DNA of 64,000 bases from Limnanthes douglasii subsp. nivea. Taxonomy: Eukaryota; Streptophyta; Magnoliopsida; Brassicales; Limnanthaceae. Below the pieces are notes generated by a model. It did not search any database. It saw nothing but the letters and a program-made list of their open reading frames with translations, and was not told where the DNA came from. The stretch is from contig JAUPFV010000004.1 in NCBI GenBank assembly GCA_036936605.1, forward strand, positions 67,604,352 through 67,668,351. The letters run 5' to 3'. This document shows positions 33,971 through 45,756 of this stretch, in pieces (positions within the stretch are counted from its first letter, which is position 1; every line of letters begins with the position of its first letter). A program made the position numbers and the translations under genes.

Positions 33971-34139
33971 TTAAAACTATTTTAAAATTTAAAAACCTCA
34001 AACAATTTGGGACAATTTTTTTTTTTAAAAGACAAATATTTTAGGAGGGAAGGAGTAAAACTTTGTTTGTCTTGTTTTTTAGCATTTCGTTGTTAACATT
34101 AGTTTACCTAATTCATCCCATTTTCCTACTTCAAGATAT

Positions 34140-34350
34140 ATATACTGGATTATAAAATATAAAATCCGGTATCATCTATACGTATATCTAAGAGCCTTTT
34201 TTTTCCAATGTAGATTTAGATTTATAGTTTACACGGTCATATGTTATCTATTGACGTATGTAAGAGATGACACCAAAAATAAATAGAAAGGAAAAAGGAA
34301 AAACAATATATGCTACTCGGAAATTTAAGATGGTTATGTTTTGTTTTAGA
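34140..34350 (+). repeat. Left inverted repeat of large MULE 1
   Basis: Pairs with the reverse complement of 47958-48165. Both copies carry TATAGTTTACAC and GCTACTCGGAAAT at matching spacing. Confidence 0.75.
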
Positions 34351-35092
34351 GATAACCTTACTCAACGTGTGGAAGTAAGATAATTACTCACGGTATCCAA
34401 ATGCTTTGCATAAAATAATCCCCTTTTAGTGCAACAACTTATGCCAATGTTTTCTTATCAGTCCGAAGCCCAACTAATTAGGCCATTAGTAACCAACTGT
34501 GTTCTTTTAACTCGGAATGGCGAAACGTCAAATTAAAGGTATTTTCTGATCCTTCGCTTTTAACATGAAGCCGGAGGTAATAGGTGTTTCTCCTGCATTT
34601 TGGACAACTAGGCTATCCGAGCAAACAAAGACGAGAGTTTAGTTTCGACGTCCTACTTTCGGAAGTTGGTTTCCGGATACCAGACGAAGTGTTATTCGCG
34701 CTATGCTCACCACTGATGTCCGATTCGGTAAAATCCAACTCACCAGAACTGATCGGATAATAAATTAGAGAGCAATAATTAAAAAGAACGAAATAATACT
34801 AAGGTATTAGAAAAGAATAATGATTGTTACCCATTCCAAACGGTTTCACAAGTTATACTTAAATGACCATATTAAATATTTTAGCACCGGTGTACTCTCA
34901 GTCTTTATGATCAATAAATATAATTATATTAATTAAGCTTGGAAGAGAGTCCGGCTATAATTTCGTTATCAAGCTCTATGCTCAATATCTAATTGTTCTT
35001 TTAAGCACTTAACTCATAAGAAGTTCATATTTTAGCTTAGAAAGTTGCAAGTAGTAGTAGAATTATAAAGGAAGATTATTATCAATTTAGAT
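34351..35092. other. No gene recognised
   Basis: A less AT-rich patch lies at 34440-34750 with short frames only. It is between the left inverted repeat and the dispersed repeat copy. It may be upstream sequence of the plus-strand gene or an old insertion. Confidence 0.35.
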
Positions 35093-35445
35093 TCTATGCA
35101 TAGTAGCTAATAAAATCCTTAGACACCAGCGCTCATATGCAGTTTCAATTAAATCTTGGTGGTATGAGTAGCGGAATATTACTTAGAAACAAATAGTAGT
35201 CTACACAATCCCTACAGATGTAAGTAGAAAAATATACCAAAAGGAATAACACATCCTAACCAGAGAGTTAGATTTCCAGTTTAGCTTAAACAAAGTAGAA
35301 ATCAGAAACACTAGAAAAGTTGTATAGGTTTTTGAATGAAATTAAAGTGGACATAGTATAATAAGAATCTACTTATCAGAAGAGAGTAGTACCATAAGGA
35401 TCGATTTCAAAGAAGAGAATAGTAATTAAGAAAAAAGTAGTGCAA
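35093..35445 (+). repeat. Dispersed repeat, copy 2 (see 30838-31075)
   Basis: The longer copy of the repeat at 30838-31075. It shares GCTCATATGCAGTTTCA, GTCTACACAATCCCTA and TTTAGCTTAAACAAAGTAGA in the same order. It also carries an AGAGAGTAGTA stretch and AATAGTAATTAAG near its right end. Confidence 0.5.
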
Positions 35446-35676
35446 TGACTGCGGTCCTTAATGGACAGTGCTATATAAAAGAACTCGAACTCATGACCTT
35501 GGATCACAAATGTGTTTTACTCAACCAATTCGGGTACTTTTTGGAGACATTTTTTATTTTAATTAAATTGACATTTGTTTACATTTTTTAATGGAAGACA
35601 TACCAATGAAACCCATTTTACAAACCTAATACCGATAAAGACCGAAAATAATTCACAAATTTCTTTCAAAAACTAT

Positions 35677-36015
35677 CCTCGATATAAAGACCCGTTTTGA
35701 AACACTTGTAACCTCTCCCTCTCCCTCTCTTTCGAATTCCCTCTCTTTCTCTAACTTCTCCCCTCTCTCTCCTCACTCCGATATCGACACCGATATCGAA
35801 TTCAATTCACTACTCCGATCGACTCCGGCGTATTAACAACGATAACGAACTTTTCCGACAAGACTAGAACTCCGACGAATTCAAAAGCCACAATCCGATT
35901 ACGACTCTGACGAATTCAAAAACATAGTTCGATCCGACTCCGATCATAGTATCAACTCTGATTAAGACTCCGGTCAAAGTATCAGAGTATCAACAACGAC
36001 AACAACGGTGAAACA
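35677..36015 (+). promoter_or_regulatory. Promoter and leader exon of large MULE 1 gene
   Basis: GATATAAAGACC near 35680 is a plausible TATA box. About 30 bases on, a CT-rich leader begins (CTCTCCCTCTCCCTCTC). The leader ends in AAACA then GTAAGT at 36016, a strong splice donor. The second large MULE has the same layout: leader, donor GTAAGC at 48791, a long intron, then acceptor just before the ATG. Confidence 0.5.
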
Positions 36016-36784
36016 GTAAGTTTTATACTGTTTTACGATTACGATTATTCAGTTCGATTACGATTATTGAAACCTATGGTTCAAAAACATTGTTTCCAGT
36101 TTGTTTTTCAGTGATAAACACTGCTTACTCAAAATATTACTGAAATATAATTTCGAATACAGAAAGCCTTACTAAATATTACTGAAATTTGTATAGGTAT
36201 TGCAAATAGTATTTGGCTGTAATTGCAAGTTTTTTATATAAGTTCCGCGTCTACTAGTGTTTTATGGTCATGGATCTCCTTAGGTTTCCCATCTATCATT
36301 ATTTATGTGCATTGATATTTACATGGGTTTCGCAACTATCATCTTCCCCATATTTGCAGGTTTTTATAGAGTTTCACATCTATCAGTTGGTGCTGCTTAA
36401 CATTTGACATAGGTTTCGCATCTAACAAATTTTTTGATTATAGATCTCCTTAGGTTTCGTATCTAGCAAATCTTTTGATTATAGAACTCTTTAGGTTTCG
36501 CATCTAGCAAATTTCTTGATTATAGATCTCCTTAGGTTTCGCATCTATCAAAGTTTTTTATTATACATCTCCTTAGGTTTTGCATCTATCAAATTTTTTG
36601 GTTATAGATCTTCTTAGGTTTCGCATCAATCAATTTTTTTGTTATAGATCTCCATAGGTTTCGCATCTATCAGTGTCTCAGTGAACTGACATTTACATAG
36701 ATTTCGCATCTACCACTTATCTAATTTCCACAATTTTCGCATCTATTAGATCTGATATATTTTTCTCTTTTATTGCTTTTACAG
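36016..36784 (+). repeat. Leader intron filled with TTTCGCATCTATC words
   Basis: About thirteen copies of AGGTTTCGCATCTATC or close variants lie between 36241 and 36745. Some are parts of about 50-bp units with TTATAGATCTCCTT between them. All are on the plus strand. The intron ends TTGCTTTTACAG, a good acceptor. Confidence 0.8.
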
Positions 36785-37294
36785 GTCAAATGGCACCAAA
36801 AACATGTTTCTACAGGTCTGGCCTCTTTGCACTGTTAAAACAGATAGAATAGACAAAAGTGAGGCCAGAATATAAAGAGGCAGCAAAGAAGATACGCTTT
36901 TACTCACTTTTAAAAACAACCTATGATCTTCGAACAAAGAAGACTGCATACAAAAAGCACTAGAATGTAATTGAGGAGATAGCAATGACATATGATGACG
37001 AACAAGAAGCATTTAAATTGGGGGAAAACTTTTTACAACTTACAAACCATGACATAAAGATCATCTTTGGTTTAAAACATGGAAATGAAAATATGCCACT
37101 TCAAGCCAAAAGTTTTGAACTTAAGGTTTCAGAATTAGAAGATGAAGAAAAATCACGGATAATAAAGAAGAATTTTTCTCAGAAGACATCAAAAAAAGTT
37201 GATGAAAGCCGAGCAAGACCAATCACTAACAAACTCATAAAGGTTTGAAATTCCATATTTCTCAAATTTTTGGATTGTTTTAATATTTGTTTAG

Positions 37295-37580
37295 GTTTCT
37301 CATCTACTATCTCTGCTTTAATTTAAAATTTTCATAACGTTATGCATTTATCTCTTTAATCTGCTTCACATTAAACTAGGTTTCACATCGATCACGCTAG
37401 GCCTGTTTCAAATTAAACCACGTTCCGTATCTACTAAGATTAATACAGGTTTCACATCTAACTTTTCATCATTTACATAGGTTCTACATCTATCGTTTTA
37501 ACTTCCCTTTCACATTTCAATAGGTTTCGCATCTATCTGAATGTAATTACTTGGGTTTCGCATCTATCCCTTTTTAAAAA
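37295..37580 (+). repeat. TTTCGCATCTATC word cluster in intron 2
   Basis: About eight copies, for example GGTTTCACATC, GGTTTCGCATCTATC and GGGTTTCGCATCTATCC, between exons. All are in plus orientation. Confidence 0.75.
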
Positions 37581-38711
37581 ATGCTTTTGCTTGTTGGTAG
37601 GATGCAATAAAGAAAGCTGTAAAAACATTTGGACAGAAGGCAATAAAAGATGTTGTTATACTCTTTATATTGGTAGCTTGTTCTACCTTGTTTTTCTCTA
37701 CATCTGGAGATGTACTTGCTTCGAATGTGGTCTATTATGTAGACCATATTAACAAAATAAACAACTACAATTGGGCTGAACCAATCCGGGAGAAGTTGAT
37801 GAATTCAATAATAGTTTGTCATGAAACTAAACTTGGAAGAGTAGTTGGCTCTGTTGCCCTTTTACTCGTTAGTATTTTTCTTTGTTCTATTTCATATATA
37901 ATATTTACTTAATAAATAATATCTAAAGTATTGTTCATATATAGCAATTCATCATGGAACACACAACTTTATGTCAAGATATTGAAATTGAAGACAAGAT
38001 ACATAGATGCTTCAAATGGCTGGGTATTGAACGCAAAACAGATTTAGATTTGGTTGAAGCTATAAAAAACATAACAAATGAACAAGTATATTTATGATAT
38101 GTTTTTTATTCATGTTTCACATTTTACATATATATCTCTTTACTATAACATTTTAAATTTTTTATACATTCTTGAAGAAGAATTAAAGATAACAGAAGAA
38201 GAAGAAGAACAATTTGAAGGAGAATTCCAAATACAAGAAGAAAATAATGACGCTCCTCAAGAAAATTATATTTTTCCACCAATAGATTCTAAACAAGTAA
38301 ACCTCAACGGAAATGAAGATACTTTGCATTGGGATACGTTCCAAGAACGAGCTGCAACAGATTCCACTGATATCAAAAAAATACTTGACCAATACATAGT
38401 TCAACCATGTAAAAAACTTCTAAGAACTAAAAAGACTGGAACACGATGCAGAATACCAATACAGAACTTGAATGAGAAAACTTTACCGGTAGAAACCCGT
38501 CCTCTGAACAAACAGAAGACAATACATACAGCTCACGCCCCTATTGCAAAAAAGGTGAATACAGCATCACAGATTCTTAGAAATCTCAAGAAACTTGAAA
38601 AGATAATAGAAAAGAGATATAAACCATCATTTCGGACAGATTATACCATGTCAAGACAGAATACAGAAGGTTAAGAAAAAAGGTAAAAATCATATATTTT
38701 ATCATATTTAC

Positions 38712-39075
38712 TATACATTCCGCATCTAGCATCAATAGCATCCTAAGATGTTTTACATCTAGCGTCATGATTACTGAAGTTTTCGCATCTACTTTATAAT
38801 TAACGTTTCTCAGCTATCATTCTGTTTAGGTTCCACATCTATCATTTCTGTTTTATGTTCCGCATCTATCGTTCATGTGCAGGTTCCGCATCTATCATTT
38901 CTGTTTACGTTCCGCATTTATCCTTTCTATTTAGGTTTTGCATATATTATTTCTACTACATTTTGCATCTATCATTTTGGGTTGACTTCAAGGTTTTGTA
39001 TCTAGTTTTATGAATGTTAAGGTTCCGCATCTACCATTCATCTTATGATGTCAAAGTTTTCGCACCTATCTTTGA
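38712..39075 (+). repeat. TTTCGCATCTATC word cluster before the coiled-coil exon
   Basis: About ten variants such as GTTCCGCATCTATC and TTTTCGCATCTAC, irregularly spaced at 20-50 bases, confined to non-coding sequence. Confidence 0.75.
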
Positions 39076-40589
39076 AATTGCTTATTATTTTGCAGAAATT
39101 TAACACAATATACCCAGCCCCAGCCCCAGCCCCACGCCTAGACCCAGCCCTAACAACAACACCATTCCTAGACGCAGCCAAACACAAACTGACCCCATTC
39201 TCTAGCCAAATTTTGACTTAACAACATTTGAAAAAGTCGAAAAAACTGAAATAGAACGCCGAAGATTTCAACAACAAATTGATGAACTGAAAAAGAAACT
39301 CGAAGTAAAGTAGAAGATCATTATACAAATGAAAGATGATACAGAGATGGACATTGAGATTGACCTACAAAACACACTTAAACTGCTTATGTTGAAGCCA
39401 AACATATAAACAACTGAACAACAATAAAAAACGTATTCAAGAAGAAAGCGATTGAATGATTAAGGCTACAAATCACCAAATAAAATAAGAAAAACACCTA
39501 ATATTGCAGTCGAAAACCCTGTTATTTATGATGAAAACCAAGACAAAACACCAAATATTGTTGTGGAAGACAAGGTTCCACCTCCACAACAAGAAAAAAG
39601 TGAAGATGATTTGGAAAAACAGGATCATAATGTTGTTGTTGCTGTTGAATATGAACATGTTGGTGATGTTGAGTTCAATGTTGCCGTTGCTACATCTGAG
39701 GATGTTTTTGCTGTTGAAAATAAGAATGTTGGGGTGGAAAAGCAAGTTGATTCCACTGTTAATAGTGATCCCTCTATTAATGTTGATATTGTTAGTTCTG
39801 AACATATTGTTGCTGTAGAAAATGAGAATTCTACTCCTATTGAAGTTGGGGTGGAAAAGCAAGTTGATGCCACTATTAATAGTGATGTTAGGTTTAAAAA
39901 AAAAGACAATCCCTCGGTTGAAACTCCTACTGAAGTTGGGTTTGTAAACAAAGATGATCCATCAGTTCTTGTTAATGTTACAGGAGAACTAAATCCCAAT
40001 ACTGTTATGGAAGAACAAGATAAAAATACTAATGCTGCTTTTCCTATTGCTAAAGAATCAGTTGTTGAAGTATCTGAAGGGACAAGCAGTGTAGCTGAAG
40101 TATTTAAAGGGGACAAGAGTGTTGCTGAAGCATCTGGTGTAACAAAGGATGTTCCTGAAGAATCTAAAGTGACCAACAAAAATGCTCTGGACAAATAGGT
40201 GATACAGTTAACCCATAATTAACAAAACATGTTTTAATTTTTTTTTGCATTTAAAGATATATACTGTTGTGTATTATCTTATTTTTTGCTTAAATACTAT
40301 GATATTATCTGTATTTATATGTTTATCTACATATGGTGTTTAACTGAATACTGTTTTTGTATTTAAAAACGCCTGTTTCGCATTTATCTTCCTTATCTAT
40401 TATATTTACTCTTGTTTCGCAACTAATGTCCATTTTTCTGTTTTGTTAAGGAAAAGACATCAGAAGTCCAAGAAATCCAAAAACCATAAGTCAGTGACTT
40501 AAACCCATCAATTGAGAAAGATATTATAAGGATTGAAAAGGATATACAAAAGAAAAAAGTAAGTGATTGAAAAACTTTCCCACCTATCA

Positions 40590-41010
40590 TATTTTTACTC
40601 TTTCGCATCTAGCATAATTTCACTACTTTCTAATTTACCATAATTATAAAAAGGTTCAGCATCTAATTTATTTCTATTGGTTTCACATCTACTTTATTTC
40701 CATAGGTTTCGCATCTAGTTTGGTTTTCACTCGTTTCTCATATATGAAAGTTACATAGGTTTCACATCTATCTTGATAACAAAGGTTTCTCACTTATCAA
40801 TATTACGTATGTTTCGCATCTATTTTGGTTTCCCTTCTTTCTCATCTATTATATTTCTGAACATTTCGCATCTATCTTGGTTTCCCTTCTTTCCTATGTA
40901 TTATATTTCTGAACGTTTTGTATCTATCTTGGTTTCCTTTCTTTTCCATCCATTATATTTTTGAACGTTTCACATCTATCTCCTTTTTATAGTTTCAATT
41001 GTTTCCCATT
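40590..41010 (+). repeat. TTTCGCATCTATC word cluster before the 41020 exon
   Basis: About fourteen copies, several in a 60-base partial tandem (CGCATCTATCTTGGTTTCCC and TTATATTTCTGAACGTTT recur). Spacing is irregular and all are in plus orientation. Confidence 0.75.
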
Positions 41011-42234
41011 TGTCCAGAATAATTTGGATGAAGGTCCTTCATGTGAACTAATTTTAAATCATAATCAACATCAAGTCTGTAAAGAACTACCTAACAAGGA
41101 AATTACCATAAAAGAATGTCCATTTACAAACAAAGTAACAACTGCAATTGACTTAAAGGAATATTACAAATTAGAACTGATTGGAAAATGAGAAAACAAT
41201 TATGATCCAACAGTATGGTCATGTCCAGATGTACCATGATCTCAATTCTTTGTTAGTATTTTGATTGAGATAGCAGATGAAGATGAAATCGACTCTACGG
41301 TAAAAGCTAAATTTAGATTTAGTTTGTTTCCATTGCTTCCCAATACACATGTTAACAAACTGATGGTTTTTTCTTTTGACAACACATGTAATTGACAGTT
41401 ATATGTATATCAACCTTAAACAACACAACTTTCAAATACCAGTTGCTAGTAGTCCAGGAGAGTTTATGCCAGTAACATACTTATCTGGAAGCGTAATGGT
41501 AAGAATAAAATACTTTTAAAACATGTGTTAATTTATAAACATAAATGTTTCTAAATATTATTCCTCCAATGTAGCATCTGCTGAACCAAAATATGGATGT
41601 AACATTATATGTTGACGATAAGCTACGAGGCATCACAGAAGGTTTAATCTTCGTTCTACTTCTAACAGAAGATAAACATGAGAATGCTAACCATTCGACA
41701 TTATTGGTAATAGATGTTGAACATGAAAAAGCATTAAATCTAAACCCAATACCAAAACGTCCAGATCCAACAAGAAAAACTATAGAAAAATTAGTAAGTG
41801 TCTATCTTTCTATAATAATTTCATAGAACATATGTATATATATATCATCTAATTTATTTGTATGTTTATTAAATTACAGATTGCATACCTCCAAAACAAA
41901 AACATTTTACAAACAGAAGAACCAATACAGATATATTGTCCAATAAAAATTCCTACACAAAGACCTGGATCACTTGATTACGGAGTAATGGTCTGCGATT
42001 ACTTCAAAGATTCTATTTTTCATGGGAAACTTGAATTTCACAAAAATTCTGATATTGCACCATTAAGAAGAGCATAAATGTTTTACATGTTATTTAATGA
42101 CATGAACACTAACAAATATTGGGACGATGTTTTGTAATCTTTGTTTTACTTCTTTTTGTGATGTTTGTGATATTTTTTCATTGTACATTTTGTCTACTAT
42201 AAAATATATCTCAATGGAAAAACTGTCTAACAAC

Positions 42235-42830
42235 TATGGTTTCACATCTATCTGAGTGTAATTACAAGGGTTTCACATCTGTCGGTGAATCTCGAATCTA
42301 TCAACAGGTTTCACATCTACCTTTTATATTATAATGGATGTTTCGCATCTATCAATTTGTTTTTTCTCTGGGAAACTCTTTCCTATCTTTTACTCTAATT
42401 ATTTTTCATCAAATTATGACTTACAGAAGTAATCTGTTTTTGTAGTTAATATACTCAACCAATCTCACACATATATATTTCAAAATTCAAAAATCAGACT
42501 AGTAGCTTTAGTTTGATTTGATATTTTATTACATGATTTGACAATTCTAAGATACTCATCATTACATTAAATTAATTATAAAAGCTCACGAATATCAACC
42601 AAAGATATTATTTCTATCAAAGCTTCTAGTCTTTTCACATTCTTAATAGTTTTACCTATCAAAAATTTAAATACAACGTCCCGTATCTAGTATATCATAT
42701 GTCCCTTAATTTCACATATTATTTCGTATCTACTAGAGAAATGTAAATAACACGTTTCAGATATACTATTTAACTTTTACACAGGGTTTTGCATCTATCT
42801 TTTATTTCGAATGGATATTTCGCCTCTATC
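42235..42830 (+). repeat. Duplicated 3' region with TTTCGCATCTATC words
   Basis: Two partial copies of one segment (about 42300-42545 and 42780-43010) share TTTGTTTTTTCTCTTGGAAA-like and CAATCTCACACATATA sequence. Both carry GGATGTTTCGCATCTATC-like words. They lie after the stop codon of the Ulp1-like gene. Confidence 0.6.
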
Positions 42831-43044
42831 AAATTGTTTTTTCTCTTGGAAACTCTTTCCCATCTTCTGGTATGATTATTTTTCATCCACTTATCACTTT
42901 CCGAAGTAATATATTTTTGTAGTTAATATACTCTACCAATCTCACACATATAAACTTCAAAATCCAAAAATCAAACTAGTAGCTTTACTTTGATTTGATA
43001 TTTACTTACATGATTTGACAACTCTTGGATACCCATTATTACAT

Positions 43045-44394
43045 GAGAAAAGTACCAGTAAATACCTTCTCAACTATGTGATTATCCAGTGGTACCCGCT
43101 TTTTGGATAGTGTCACTTGGTACCTCGAATTTAAATTTGGACAAAAATACCCCCGACCAAATATACGCGCGCTGGTAAAAAAAAACCTGGTACAATTGAC
43201 AAGATGCGAATTGCTTGCAAACTCTAAGGATTTCTGAACGATTCTCATGATAAGATGCGAATTGCTTGCAACTCTCAGGATTTCTGAACGATTCTCATGA
43301 TAAGATGCGAATTTCTTGCAACTTTCAGGATGTTTGAACGATTCTCATGATAAGATGCGAATTTCTTGCAAAAAAAAAAATGGTACAATTCTCAGGATGC
43401 GAATTGCTTGCAAACTCTCAGGATTTCTGAACGATTCTCATGATAAGATGCGAATTGCTTGCAACTCTTAGGATTTCTGAACGATTCTCATGATAAGATG
43501 CGAATTGCTTGCAACTCTCAGGATTTCTGAACGATTCTCATGATAAGATGCGAATTACTTGAAAAACATACCTAGTACAATTCTTAGGATGCGAATTGCT
43601 TGCAAACTCTCATGATTTCTGAACGATTCTCATGATAAGATGCGAATTGTTTGCAACTCTCAGGATTTCTAAACGATTCTCATGATAAGATGCGAATTGC
43701 TTGCAACTCTAAGGATTTCTGAACGATTCTCATGATAAGATGCGAATTGCTTGAAAAAAAAAACCTCGTACAATTCTCTGGATGCGAATTGCTTGCAAAT
43801 TCTCAGGATTTCTGAACGATTCTCATGATAAGATGCAAATTGTTTGCAACTCTGGGTTTTCTAAACGATTCTCATGATAGGATGCGATTTTTTTGCAACT
43901 CTCAGGATTCCTGAACAATTCTCATGATAAGATGCGAATTGTTTGCAACTCTCAGGATTTTCTGAACAATTCTCATGATATGATGCGAATTGTTTGCAAC
44001 TCTGGGTTTCCTGAACAATTCTCATGATATGATGCGAATTGTTACTGGTGAAATTTTATTTTAAAAAAAAAATAAAAAAAATCATCAATGGATCTAGTTT
44101 TGTTCATTTTCAAAAAACAAAAGTGATGGTACTTTCATTTATTTTTTTCGAGATCCGGTTCGAAAGATACAGAACTTTTTAAATCAAAATAAAAAGAAAA
44201 AGTAGGAAAGAGAAGGAAAGAGAAATTTTGGTTACGGCTGTTCATGAAAGGTGAGGGTAGTAAGGGTATTAAAATAAAGTTAGTTACTATGTGGTAATTA
44301 GGTAGTTGAGATGGGTATTAAGAGATAATTGATCAAACCTTGTGTACTAGATGACAATAAAATAGTTGAGTAGGTACCTTAGGGGTAATTTCCC
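43045..44394 (-). mobile_element. Non-autonomous MULE 2 inside large MULE 1
   Basis: The element begins GAGAAAAGTACCAGTAAATA and ends GGGGTAATTTCCC. It is flanked by perfect direct copies of TTATTACAT at 43036-43044 and 44395-44403. It is the same family as 33269-33970 in opposite orientation and about twice as long. Most of 43200-44050 is an array of about 50-bp units (GATGCGAATTGCTTGCAACT then CTCAGGATTTCTGAACG and ATTCTCATGATAA). The inner part next to the right end (44060-44340) has no reading frame. It has no transposase and must have been moved in trans. Confidence 0.9.
43195..44050 (-). repeat. About 50-bp tandem array in non-autonomous MULE 2
   Basis: Roughly sixteen units, in sub-blocks separated by A-runs and TGGTACAATTCTCAGGATG-like breaks. 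This suggests repeated expansion and internal duplication of a multi-unit block. Confidence 0.85.
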
Positions 44395-44585
44395 TTATTA
44401 CATTGCATTAATTAAAAATCTAAACAATATCAACCAATATAGTATTATTGTTTAATATTTAAACTTTTCACCTTCTTATAACATTTTAGCTACTCATATA
44501 AAAAATCAGTTCATTCTTTCAGTTCTCAAACACAAAAGTTCACTTCATTCTCAGTGAAAATCTTCTAAACTTTTCAGTTCTTAAA

Positions 44586-44957
44586 ATGTTGCTTTGAAAA
44601 ATATCAAATTTTAACTATTCTTCAGATGATGGTCCCTATTATAGTGATATCAGTTCTCCCACTCGTTCCCCCGAGGCCAGGGAAGAGTGGAATCATACCA
44701 TGACAGACGAATTTTTTGATGACATATCTGATGATAGTTTCAGTTCTTTTTTTGAAAATGCTTATACCGAAGATGCTTATTATGAAGATGAAGATGAGCC
44801 ATACGAGGATCCTATTTCTGTCCTCTTAAAAAGAAAGAGGAAACGAGACCAGATGGAAAAAGATAAAGACACTGAAGACGAAGAAGAGGAAGACGAAGAA
44901 GAAAAAGAAAATTCGGAGGAAGATGACTCTGAAGATGACGAAGAAGACTCTGACTGA
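44586..44957 (+). pseudogene. Short basic-acidic ORF of large MULE 1
   Basis: An ATG at 44586 is followed by a TGA at the fourth codon. From there the frame stays open: SNFNYSSDDGPYYSDISS, then from Met at 44700 MTDEFFDDISDD, LLKRKRKRDQMEKDKD and a long Glu/Asp tail ending DSEDDEEDSD-stop at 44955-44957. The KRKRKR run is a candidate nuclear localisation signal. The open reading frame is 86 codons from 44700. A matching ORF with the same order of features is at 54424-54810 in the second large MULE, between the plus-strand gene and the transposase in both. Function unknown; use of the internal Met could bypass the early stop. Confidence 0.5.
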
Positions 44958-45264
44958 TGGTTAGGTGAAGGGTCTGCTTTTATTTGTTGTTGTTTTAACT
45001 AAAGGTAGGAAGAAGTTTATCTGTTTTGTTTTTTGATGACGCAAATCAAACAAGGAGACTAATGGTCTTCTTAAACAGAGTTTGAACATGGAGAGTCTAT
45101 ATTTAAGTTTGTATTTGGTTTACTGAATTAGCTTGTATTGCACTTGTTTCATAATGAACTTAATCCTTTTATTTATTTATTTATTTATTTGTATTTATAT
45201 TTTAACACATACATAAAAAATGTATTTTATGAGAATGGTTTAGCAACTTCCAAAAGAATGTACT

Positions 45265-45615
45265 TAAATCCAACGTTTCAGATCTATCACAGTATAATAC
45301 ATTTTTTGATTATACAAGGTTGCGCATCTATAAAAAATATTTAGTATCTGATTATCCAAGGTTCCGCATTTATCAGATTAGTGTATTTGGTGTAAGTTGT
45401 TTCACATCTATCACAAATAATATAACTTGTTGTCAAATGTTTCACATCTATTATAAATAAAAAAAAACTTGCCATCACACGATTGGCATCCAGTTCAGTA
45501 AATCTTGTAAAACATGTTTCGCATCTAGCAAAGCCCATCTTGTTGGTTATTATACGTTTTGCATCTATCAGGTTGATATATAACAAAAGGTTTTGCATCT
45601 ATCATCCATTGAAAT
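45265..45615 (+). repeat. TTTCGCATCTATC word cluster between convergent genes
   Basis: About eight variants (GTTTCACATCTATC, GTTTCGCATCTAGC, GTTTTGCATCTATC). They stay in plus orientation although the next gene, the transposase, is on the minus strand. A TTTA microsatellite lies at 45165-45195. Confidence 0.75.
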
Positions 45616-45756
45616 GTTCCCAATCTATTGTTATTATGACAAAAAAAAACTTAGAAAACTAAAAGTATAAAAATGGCATTCATCTTACAAAATGTCTACA
45701 CATGTTTGTCTGTTATGACCAAATTTACGACAACAAGAAAACGTTATCTTACGAAT

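Larger units (their letters stand above)
33073..34057. mobile_element. Possible Stowaway-like MITE holding a nested MULE
   Basis: The left side reads TACTCAACCTGTTTTTATTA. The right side, reverse-complemented, reads TACTCCTTCCCTCCTAAAAT, in the style of TA-flanked CTCCCTCC Stowaway ends. Without the inserted 702-bp MULE the host element would be about 275 bp, a normal MITE size. The two ends match only weakly, so this is tentative. Confidence 0.3.
36790..42077 (+). pseudogene. Multi-exon MULE gene ending in a Ulp1-like C48 protease domain
   Basis: The ATG at 36790 opens MAPKTCFYRSGLFALLKQIE with in-frame TAGs soon after, then IKIIFGLKHGNENM. The next exon (37602-37890) carries DVLASNVVYYVDHINKINNY and WAEPIREKLM; the next (37950-38090) EHTTLCQDIEIE. 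Acidic linkers (38170-38674, 39563-40198) and a coiled coil near 39250 (QQQIDELKKKLEVK) follow. The C-terminal exons are about 41399-41497, 41578-41793 and 41880-42077, with GT-AG borders. They hold the protease: HSTLLVID, then PTQRPGSLDYGVMVC. The catalytic Cys of the DCG motif is Tyr, so the protease is likely dead. The N-terminal domain family is not certain; it is like DUF1985-type regions of plant Ulp1 MULEs. Confidence 0.75.

Noticed and set aside
39504..39818. Leu/Met-rich frame as a membrane protein
   Set aside because: It is an out-of-frame shadow of the acidic Val/Glu/Asp-rich exon at 39563-40198, as is the Thr/Ser-rich minus frame at 39625-40194.
33269..44394. One 11-kb transposon with the repeat blocks at 33269 and 43045 as its inverted ends
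   Set aside because: Each block has its own terminal inverted sequence and its own different, perfect 9-bp target duplication, so they are two separate insertions.
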